Shown piece after piece: positions 42,387-47,924 of a stretch of DNA of 47,924 bases. The stretch is taken from positions 1 to 47,924 of IMG/VR virus record IMGVR_UViG_3300047557_001921; one strand, written 5' to 3'. Source of the DNA: a virus. Position numbers and translations under genes: made by a program. The notes below the pieces were generated by a model. It was not told the DNA's origin. It saw only the letters and a program-made list of their open reading frames with translations, and searched no databases. Position 1 is the first letter of the stretch, and every line of letters begins with the position of its first letter.

Positions 42387-43390
42387 ACGTCTACGTCTTG
42401 ATGGATAAGGCAGAGAAAGCAGACATTTGGCTTAGCCCTAAGGTGGCACTACTCTGGGAGCCTTTTTATGTAGGTAAAGCTAACAATGTAGAAAGCAGGT
42501 TGCTTACTCACGTATTTAGACCTCATAACAAAGAGCTCTACGAAAGGTTGACAGGCGTAGAGGAGTTAGAGGTTTGTGTTATACCCTTCTCTTCTGAGGA
42601 AAAGGCGTACGATTTTGAAGCTAGACTAATCCCTTATCTAGGTAGAAAGGACCTAAAGGAGGGTCCTCTCTTAAATAAGAGTAATGGGGGTGAAGGCGTA
42701 GTGCATCCTTCTTTTGCTTCGATTCAAAAGCGCCGCCTCAGGTTAAGTGTGGCTAGGTCTGCCTACTTGTCCAAATTAGCAACCCAGTTTCCTGACGAAT
42801 ACGCTTCTTACCTCAAACGTCTTCATTCGGGGTTAAACCGTTACTATCGTAACGTATCTGCCACAGCTCTCTCTAAGAGAGCACAGGCTTCTGTAGTAAC
42901 TCGGCGAGCCTCTGGTATGGATGTGGTTAGTGCTACCAACCGCCGAAAGACTTTGCGTAATAAGTATATTACCAAGTATGCCGACCTACTAAGACCTCTT
43001 AAGGGGACTTTTGAGGCTGATGGCTCTAGTTGGCTTTTTACGGACCTTGGAAATTTTTGGTGCAAGAATCACGGGTCTATTATTCAAAGTAGCCTGATGA
43101 CAAGAAGAAATCTGGTGAAAAATGGTAGTCCTTGTAGTAAGTGTATTCACGAGGGAGCAATACGAGCTAATTCTAGCTCTACTTTGGCTAGGTACGAAGC
43201 CATCTATTCGTCTCTACTATCCAAGTATTCTGACAAGATATCATATCAGCAAGGATACTGTGGGATAAACGTCCCGTGTGGCCATCATCTCTCTTCAGGA
43301 CGCACCTTGTCTCTAACCCCCAGAGAGGTACTAGACAGTATAGGGAAACGAGTTGGCTTGTACCTTACTGTGTGGGGGAAATCCTTATGA
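42383..43390 (+). CDS. GIY-YIG homing endonuclease splitting the ligase gene
   Basis: 335 residues from ATG 42383 (an upstream ATG at 42329 would lie in the ligase). N-terminal VYVLMDK...PFYVGKANNVESRLLTH matches the GIY-YIG core (Y..V...G), then EEKAYDFEARLIPYLG with the catalytic-type Glu. The C-terminus has a Cys/His segment (FWCKNHGS...GSPCSKCIHEG) like DNA-binding zinc domains of phage homing enzymes. AT-rich codons against its neighbours. It meets both ligase parts by ATGA overlaps, with no spare sequence for an intron core, so it appears to be a free-standing insertion. It may cut intact ligase alleles. Confidence 0.85.
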   Translation: MNVYVLMDKAEKADIWLSPKVALLWEPFYVGKANNVESRLLTHVFRPHNKELYERLTGVEELEVCVIPFSSEEKAYDFEARLIPYLGRKDLKEGPLLNKSNGGEGVVHPSFASIQKRRLRLSVARSAYLSKLATQFPDEYASYLKRLHSGLNRYYRNVSATALSKRAQASVVTRRASGMDVVSATNRRKTLRNKYITKYADLLRPLKGTFEADGSSWLFTDLGNFWCKNHGSIIQSSLMTRRNLVKNGSPCSKCIHEGAIRANSSSTLARYEAIYSSLLSKYSDKISYQQGYCGINVPCGHHLSSGRTLSLTPREVLDSIGKRVGLYLTVWGKSL

Positions 43391-44349
43391 TTACTAAGGT
43401 CAGACCCGGGGTAGAATTCGATGGAGCTATTGTCCGCAAGGCTACGGTCAACAACGCCAAGTGGATGTACGACAGAAAGATTGGACCTGGTGCAGTGGTA
43501 CGCCTTGTCCGCAGTGGGGAGATCATCCCCAAGATCATTGACGTGATCAAGCCTGGTAAGCTAAAGCTTCCACCTGCTTCTGTCGGCAAATACCAGTGGG
43601 ACGAGAACGGTACGCACTTCGTCCTTCTCGACAAATCTGTTAGCGTCGAAGCAAAGACGCGCGGCATTGTGCGGTTCTTCCGCGGCGTCGAGGTCGACCT
43701 CATTGGGCCTGGAGTCGCAGCCAAGCTTTACGAAGGCGGCTTCACTACGGTGCTCTCTATCTTGAGAGCTACCAAGGAGGACTTCCTGCAGCTGCCTGGT
43801 ATCCAGGACAGAGGGGCTACCAAGCTCTACGCCGCGGTGCAAGTTCTCTACACTCGAGGCGTAGAGCTGCCAAAGCTGATGGAAGCTAGTGGTGCGTTCC
43901 CTCGTGGTATGGGTGAGAAGAGGATCAAGCAGATCGCCAAGCAAGCACCTGACCTACTGGGACTGGCTGACCTTACACCTAAGGCACTAACCTCCTTGTT
44001 GCTCAGCATACCAATGTTTTCTGACACGATGGCTGCGGTGTTCGTCGAGGGCATCTACCCCTTCGTTAAGTGGTTTAAGCGCACCCGAATCAAGATAGCG
44101 CAGCCGCGCAAGGTAAAGGTGGAGAGCAACCAGCTAAATGGCTTGCGGGTGTCTTGGACAGGTTACAGGTCACCCGAACAAGAAAATGCTGTGACCACGT
44201 CGGGTGGTGAGGTCGTGTCGTTCGGCGGCCAGACCCAGGTGCTTATCTACTCACCTACTGGAAAGGCATCTACGAAAGTAGACAAGGCTCAGGCGAAGGG
44301 TATCACTACCCTCACTTGGGATCAGTTCCGCAAGAAGTACAAACTCTAG
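43387..44349 (+). CDS. NAD-dependent DNA ligase (LigA), C-terminal part: rest of OB, HhH, BRCT
   Basis: 320 residues from ATG 43387, overlapping the endonuclease stop. RPGVEFDGAIVRKATVNNAKW and VRLVRSGEIIPKI continue the LigA OB domain after LESV in the first part. Then a region at the usual zinc-finger place (PPASVGKYQWDENGTHFVLL) with no cysteines, an HhH domain (DLIGPGVAAKLYEGGF; LQLPGIQDRGATKL), and a BRCT-like end (LNGLRVSWTGYRS; GGEVVSFGGQTQVLIYSP). It provides DNA binding for the adenylation part. Loss of the zinc finger cysteines is unusual. Confidence 0.85.
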   Translation: MITKVRPGVEFDGAIVRKATVNNAKWMYDRKIGPGAVVRLVRSGEIIPKIIDVIKPGKLKLPPASVGKYQWDENGTHFVLLDKSVSVEAKTRGIVRFFRGVEVDLIGPGVAAKLYEGGFTTVLSILRATKEDFLQLPGIQDRGATKLYAAVQVLYTRGVELPKLMEASGAFPRGMGEKRIKQIAKQAPDLLGLADLTPKALTSLLLSIPMFSDTMAAVFVEGIYPFVKWFKRTRIKIAQPRKVKVESNQLNGLRVSWTGYRSPEQENAVTTSGGEVVSFGGQTQVLIYSPTGKASTKVDKAQAKGITTLTWDQFRKKYKL

Positions 44350-44359
44350 AGAGGGCGAC

Positions 44360-44938
44360 ATGGTAATAAGATCCGTAGCTACGGTTGAACAGGCGAATTG
44401 GTGGGACAACATGGATTCTTCGAAGAAGAAGGACTACATCGCCCGTCACCCTAACAGTAAGTATGCCAAAGACGCAAAGGCTAAAGGGGGTAAGAAAGAA
44501 GCGAAGAAACCATCCCAGGATGCAGACAAAGAAGTTCGTCGCCTGTCCCAGAAGGAAGACTCTCTGATGGATGCTATGAGGGGGGCAGGGTCCAAGAAGG
44601 AACTAGACCTCATAGTTGATGAACTAAATAAAACGCGACAGGAGCGCAAGAAAGCTCAGCAGGATAAGGAGAGTAGAGAACGTCCTGCGTCCTCCGAATC
44701 TCCTAAGGCCGTAAGAACCAAGCTGAAAGAGCTGAGAAAGAAAGAGAGCGACCTGTGGCGACCTGTGGCCGAACTGGACAAGAAACTGAAAAGCGGTAAG
44801 CTTACGCCGGATCAGAAGAAAGATCTGAAAAAGCAACGCGACGAGGTCTACGATAGGTGGAACTCTGTTAACCGAGACTTCGTAGACCAGATGGATGAGG
44901 CTAAGAAGGATGGGGTTAACGTAGATGACCTCTGGTAG
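44360..44938 (+). CDS. Highly charged coiled-coil protein, possible head/scaffold component
   Basis: 192 residues, Lys- and Glu-rich throughout. N-terminal WWDNMDSSKKKDYIARHPNSKYA resembles a phage motif (W..M....K..Yi..HP.SKYA) seen in head-associated proteins; the rest is coiled coil (DKEVRRLSQKEDSLMDAM; VRTKLKELRKKESDLW). GAGG precedes the ATG. Position after ligase and before unknown virion genes allows a scaffold or internal-head role, but this is uncertain. Confidence 0.5.
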   Translation: MVIRSVATVEQANWWDNMDSSKKKDYIARHPNSKYAKDAKAKGGKKEAKKPSQDADKEVRRLSQKEDSLMDAMRGAGSKKELDLIVDELNKTRQERKKAQQDKESRERPASSESPKAVRTKLKELRKKESDLWRPVAELDKKLKSGKLTPDQKKDLKKQRDEVYDRWNSVNRDFVDQMDEAKKDGVNVDDLW

Positions 44939-44961
44939 TACGTTTCTATCGAAAGGATAAC

Positions 44962-45111
44962 ATGAGAGCTATATTCAGGCTTAGGGAAGAGGCGGAGACT
45001 GTGCCGGCGGCAAAGGCGCCTCGGGGCAAAAGCAAATCGGTTGCTAGCACTGTCGCCAGATTGAAGGCGGCTAGGGTTAGGAAAGCCGTGCCTGCGAAAG
45101 GATCAAAATGA
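44962..45111 (+). CDS. Small basic protein (49 residues)
   Basis: ATG 44962 to TGA 45111, with AAAGGA upstream and an ATGA overlap with the next gene. The product is very basic (MRAIFRLREEAETVPAAKAP...; ARLKAARVRKAVPAKGSK), suggesting nucleic-acid contact or a cleaved head peptide. Coding is supported by the ribosome site and the ATGA junction, not by homology. Confidence 0.55.
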   Translation: MRAIFRLREEAETVPAAKAPRGKSKSVASTVARLKAARVRKAVPAKGSK

Positions 45112-46292
45112 GCAGACCTAACTCCCATAGCCTCGAATTGGCTGCTTCCTCCTTCTTTACGGTGCAAGACCTGCGGACCCGAGGCAAGGAGGAAATCAGA
45201 TCCAAGGTTACCGAGGTACGTCTTACTATCCCTACGCTGATTCGCATACTGGAATTGGCACGGGAAGGTATCCCTGACGACGCCCAGCTGCACATCTTTG
45301 TCGAGCACCTAATGTCGGAGATGTACATGCGCGGAACTCCTCTGGACATGGAGGCCTACTCCGAGGCTTACGCGAACTATTTGGTCGAGTGCCAGGAGTT
45401 GAACCTACCCGCTCTCACTGAGATCTCCCGCGTCCGCAAACCCGACGATGTGGATGCCAAGGTCACTTTGTCTGGATCTAAGGAGTGTGTACGGCGTGTC
45501 CAGAGACTGCTTGCCTGCATCGAATACAACGGTGGAGTAGGTCACTCTGGAACCTTCGGCATTACCTGGGACGGCGACGGCTCTGATCACATTCGTATCG
45601 ACGGGTTGCCGAAAGACATCGACAAGAAGCAATTTGAGGCCCAGTCTAACTATGGGGGAGAAGTAGAGGTTGTAGGCTCAGGTGAGAGTTGCTACGTGTT
45701 GAACAGTAGCCGAGACCCTAGTCACCCTTACCTTAAGTCTCGCCGAGTGTGGCCGGCTGAAGAGACAGCTTTCGTAGAAGAAGCCAAGACCCGCCGGCCT
45801 TTCACAGGCACTGCAGGTATCTACGTGTCCCGTGAATTGACTCCTTTGTCCAAAGCTAAAGCAGTGGCCTTCTTGCGCTCGCAATTCCCTTCAGTGCCTA
45901 TCAATGACGAAGACATTGAGGAGCAGCACTGCACGGTTGTATACAGCAAGACTTGCGTCCGTAACGTCGATACGGATTTGATCAACTCTGCTTCGGTAAC
46001 TGCACAAGTTACCAGCTTGGAGTGGTGGGAAGGTCACGATAAGGATGGGTATTTGGTAGCCAAATTGGTCGCGCCGGAGTTAATGGAGCGCCACAAGTTC
46101 TGGCTGTCCGAAGGTGCGGTACATTCCTTCTCCCCTTACGAGCCGCACGTTACGCTGAAAACTCCTCTTACTGTTACTCCTGCTTTTGAAGAGGAGCTAG
46201 AGGCAGCTAACCAATTCCTCCACACCTTCCAGCTAGATGTAACCTTAGCAGGAGAGGTTCTAGAAGACTTGAAGGCTTCTGCTTTCGAGTAA
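45108..46292 (+). CDS. Protein with C-terminal 2H-phosphoesterase-like domain
   Basis: 394 residues. Residues 1-235 are not recognised (GSKECVRRVQRLLACIEYNGGVGHSGTFG may form a small alpha-beta domain). The C-terminal part has two H-x-T motifs with the right spacing for the 2H family: QHCTVVYS (H274, T276) and PHVTLKT (H347, T349), about 73 residues apart. 2H enzymes cut 2',3'-cyclic or 2'-5'/3'-5' linkages; phage members include anti-CBASS Acb1 and head-module proteins. Location among presumed virion genes leaves both roles open. Motif A lies over its stop codon. Confidence 0.65.
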   Translation: MSRPNSHSLELAASSFFTVQDLRTRGKEEIRSKVTEVRLTIPTLIRILELAREGIPDDAQLHIFVEHLMSEMYMRGTPLDMEAYSEAYANYLVECQELNLPALTEISRVRKPDDVDAKVTLSGSKECVRRVQRLLACIEYNGGVGHSGTFGITWDGDGSDHIRIDGLPKDIDKKQFEAQSNYGGEVEVVGSGESCYVLNSSRDPSHPYLKSRRVWPAEETAFVEEAKTRRPFTGTAGIYVSRELTPLSKAKAVAFLRSQFPSVPINDEDIEEQHCTVVYSKTCVRNVDTDLINSASVTAQVTSLEWWEGHDKDGYLVAKLVAPELMERHKFWLSEGAVHSFSPYEPHVTLKTPLTVTPAFEEELEAANQFLHTFQLDVTLAGEVLEDLKASAFE

Positions 46293-46300
46293 TTTCATGT
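46289..46300 (+). promoter_or_regulatory. Recurrent motif A (GTAATTTCATGT), copy 5
   Basis: Exact copy overlapping the stop of the 2H gene (46290-46292), 34 bases before the ATG at 46335. The target gene has a strong AAAGGAGAA ribosome site, as expected for an abundant virion protein. Confidence 0.55.
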
Positions 46301-46334
46301 ACCATTTCAACCCGAAGACCCAAAGGAGAACCAA

Positions 46335-46913
46335 ATGAGTTTTAACGTCCTCAACAGCACCAATGCCCCGGTCGATTTCACTGACGCAGGAGGCGTACGC
46401 CAGTTTATTCAACCAGGCGGCTCGATGACCGTAGGCGCTATCACTGCCTCCCTCTATCGCCGAGTCGTGGAGAATGCAGTAGCTATCCAGTCTGTGGTTG
46501 CTGACGATGCTTACAACGCAGCCCTCATCAACGAACTGGCTGATCGTGCGGCCCTCGACAAGCCGTACGCCGTTACGTGTACCGCCGGTACCGCAATGTT
46601 GTCGGCGGCGCAGGTCTCTTTGCTGGCGGCCCCGTTTATTAGCACCGTCGGCATCAGTGCTGCGGGCGCTGTCGCCCCCGGTACTGCAACCACGACCCCA
46701 ATCCTGCCGGACGGTACGGATGGTCAAAAGCTCAAGCTGGTCAACGTCGGCGCCCAAACCATTACCCTGACGGACCAGGGTACCATGGCTGCTTCCAATC
46801 TGCGCCTGACCGCCGCTACCGTAGCGATCGCGGCACGCCAATCGATCGAGCTGACGTTCATCGCATCCATCGGTGACTGGGTGCAAACCGGCGCTCTGGT
46901 AGCGGTAATCTAA
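46335..46913 (+). CDS. Putative virion decoration protein
   Basis: 192 residues, Ala/Thr/Val-rich. Its start (FNVLNSTNAPVDFTDAGGVRQFIQPGGS) resembles each half of the duplicated domain in the protein at 26512. The C-terminal half looks like a beta sandwich (KLKLVNVGAQTITLTDQGTMAASNLRLT; SIELTFIASIGDWVQTG), common in phage capsid-decoration and tail proteins. AAAGGAGAA ribosome site and a terminator after it suggest a strongly expressed single-gene unit. Confidence 0.55.
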   Translation: MSFNVLNSTNAPVDFTDAGGVRQFIQPGGSMTVGAITASLYRRVVENAVAIQSVVADDAYNAALINELADRAALDKPYAVTCTAGTAMLSAAQVSLLAAPFISTVGISAAGAVAPGTATTTPILPDGTDGQKLKLVNVGAQTITLTDQGTMAASNLRLTAATVAIAARQSIELTFIASIGDWVQTGALVAVI

Positions 46914-46923
46914 CTTAGCTGAA

Positions 46924-46946
46924 AAGGGGCGCAGCTCCGGCCCCTT
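46924..46946 (+). terminator. Probable terminator after the decoration-like gene
   Basis: AAGGGGC (46924-46930) pairs with GCCCCTT (46940-46946), 9-base loop, followed by a mixed pyrimidine run (GCTTCCTTCTT) rather than a clean T-run. It lies 10 bases after the stop. Confidence 0.55.
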
Positions 46947-46966
46947 GCTTCCTTCTTGGAGTTTTC

Positions 46967-47407
46967 GTGCAAACCTTTAACTGGTACGAAAAGAACAAAC
47001 AGAAGACCAATGCGGTAGGTGCAATATTGCAGGCGAGAACCACAGGCCGAGTTTTGTTAGGCTGCAGAAGCACCAGCAGCGATAGCCCGCTGACCTGGTG
47101 CAACTTTGGTGGAGGTATCGAGCTAGGTGAAGACCCTTTGGCTGCTTTGGCCCGAGAGTTCGCGGAAGAGATAGGCCGTCGAATTGACGTTTCTGAGGCG
47201 AGGCCTTTAGCCGTGTTTAAGAGCCCCGCTAAGGACTTCGCTTTCTTTACCTTGTACTTGCAGGTGGCCTCTGAGTTTATCCCGCAGCTAAACAACGAGC
47301 ACGTAGGCTGGGGCTGGGCGAGCGTGAAGGCTTTACCTCGACCTATGCACCCCGGGTGCAACGACACCTTCAATCTGCCTGCGGTTGCTGCGCGGCTCGC
47401 TAGGTAA
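46967..47407 (+). CDS. Nudix hydrolase
   Basis: 146 residues from GTG 46967 (GGAG upstream). The Nudix box is complete: GGIELGEDPLAALAREFAEE then IG, with the REF-x-EE-x-G catalytic core. Upstream VGAILQART and TWCNFGGG are typical. Such enzymes hydrolyse nucleoside diphosphate-linked compounds such as NTPs, ADP-ribose, NAD or RNA caps; substrate cannot be told here. Next to a GNAT-like gene, so perhaps a host- or defence-modifying pair. Confidence 0.85.
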   Translation: MQTFNWYEKNKQKTNAVGAILQARTTGRVLLGCRSTSSDSPLTWCNFGGGIELGEDPLAALAREFAEEIGRRIDVSEARPLAVFKSPAKDFAFFTLYLQVASEFIPQLNNEHVGWGWASVKALPRPMHPGCNDTFNLPAVAARLAR

Positions 47408-47409
47408 CA

Positions 47410-47924
47410 ATGATGGCCATTCCTAGAGTCTCCGTACTGGCACTCGACAGAAACAATGTGAGCAAGAAAGGTAAGCTGCCTGCTATTGACATTCTGATAG
47501 AGGACGTCAACACCGACCTTGTTCCTGTGCAAGAACGGTTCGAGCTTATGTGCCAATTGCCTCAAGGGCACTCTGCTTGGTTAGACTCGTCTAGGTCTGA
47601 GGTCGTGATACTAGGCCCCGACAACCGTTGCGTAGGCGGCTTGATCTACGAGTACGCAGACTCCACCAGCGAATTCCTCTCTATCTGTCAGGTCAAGTTG
47701 CTGAAACCTGCTCAGGGTCAAGGCTTAGTACAAGCCTTCTTGGAGTTTGTGATTCGCACACACGGTGGCGTCTACTCTAGCAGTTCCGTCAGCCCCGGGC
47801 TGGTCAAGATCTTTAAGGCGTTGGCTGACAAGCACACTGCCTACATTGTGTGGCCGGCTGCTGGTGCTCGCGCCTACGCACCGATTTCATCTTGGGATTC
47901 CGCAGGTGTGTACTCCACTTTCCC
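47410..47924 (+). CDS. GNAT-like acetyltransferase, 3' end cut by the window
   Basis: Open from ATG 47410 (or 47413) to the window end, about 171 residues without a stop. CVGGLIYEYAD, then FLSICQVKLL and PAQGQGLVQAFLEFV match the GNAT acetyl-CoA-binding strand and Q-x-x-G-x-G/A loop. The acceptor is unknown. It follows the Nudix gene by 2 bases, so is likely co-translated. Confidence 0.6.
   Translation, partial: MMAIPRVSVLALDRNNVSKKGKLPAIDILIEDVNTDLVPVQERFELMCQLPQGHSAWLDSSRSEVVILGPDNRCVGGLIYEYADSTSEFLSICQVKLLKPAQGQGLVQAFLEFVIRTHGGVYSSSSVSPGLVKIFKALADKHTAYIVWPAAGARAYAPISSWDSAGVYSTF

Noticed and set aside
42383-43390. Group I intron in the ligase gene
   Set aside because: The endonuclease frame fills the whole gap, and stop/start overlaps occur on both sides; no space for a ribozyme core. 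A short duplicated GTCAG at the joins would shift the frame if used.
1-47924. tRNA or rRNA genes
   Set aside because: No intergenic space large enough with a cloverleaf-like sequence was found on either strand.

Overview
This window looks like part of the genome of a large tailed bacteriophage, probably a jumbo or near-jumbo phage with a proteobacterial host. Genes are packed with almost no gaps, and nearly all lie on the plus strand with ATGA, TGATG or GTGA junctions. A near-complete phage replication and recombination set is joined to a terminase and a portal. The host assignment is an inference, resting on moderate GC by eye and an MmcB-like gene. No rRNA, tRNA, CRISPR array or integrase is visible.

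Layout. (1) 1-8.2 kb: small unknown genes, an MmcB-like PD-(D/E)XK protein, and a 2030-residue SNF2-type helicase carrying an intein in its Walker A motif. (2) 8.3-13.8 kb: a family A DNA polymerase split into two genes, with an HNH-AP2 endonuclease-like domain inserted in frame in the first part, followed by unknown genes. (3) 13.9-24.9 kb: an ssDNA-binding-like protein with a long acidic/basic repeat tail; a RecA/UvsX-type recombinase broken by a split intein with an opposite-strand homing endonuclease between the halves, plus a second, contiguous intein; gp47/SbcD-like and gp46/SbcC-like exonuclease subunits; and a clamp-loader ATPase. (4) 25-28 kb: probable virion proteins. (5) 28.1-34.4 kb: a sliding-clamp candidate, a UvsW-like helicase, a nucleotidyltransferase-like protein, a possible Walker-less helicase loader and a DnaB-type helicase. 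(6) 34.3-40.7 kb: large terminase with an intein, a small Cys-rich protein, and the portal. (7) 41.4-44.3 kb: an NAD-dependent DNA ligase split in two around a GIY-YIG endonuclease gene. (8) 44.4-47.9 kb: basic coiled-coil proteins, a protein with 2H-phosphoesterase motifs, a putative decoration protein, a Nudix hydrolase and a truncated GNAT-like gene.

The outstanding theme is invasion of core genes. Six intervening elements sit in five essential-type genes (helicase, polymerase, RecA with two, terminase, ligase), drawn from four endonuclease classes: LAGLIDADG, HNH-AP2, GIY-YIG, and a PD-(D/E)XK/Vsr-like family. Three proteins (polymerase, RecA, ligase) are encoded as separate polypeptides that must associate or be trans-spliced. 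Two short non-coding motifs recur: GTAATTTCATGT, mostly before presumed virion genes, and ACTGTAAATA, before polymerase, SSB-like and clamp genes. They may mark two temporal promoter or leader classes.

All assignments come from reading motifs by eye; no database search was run.
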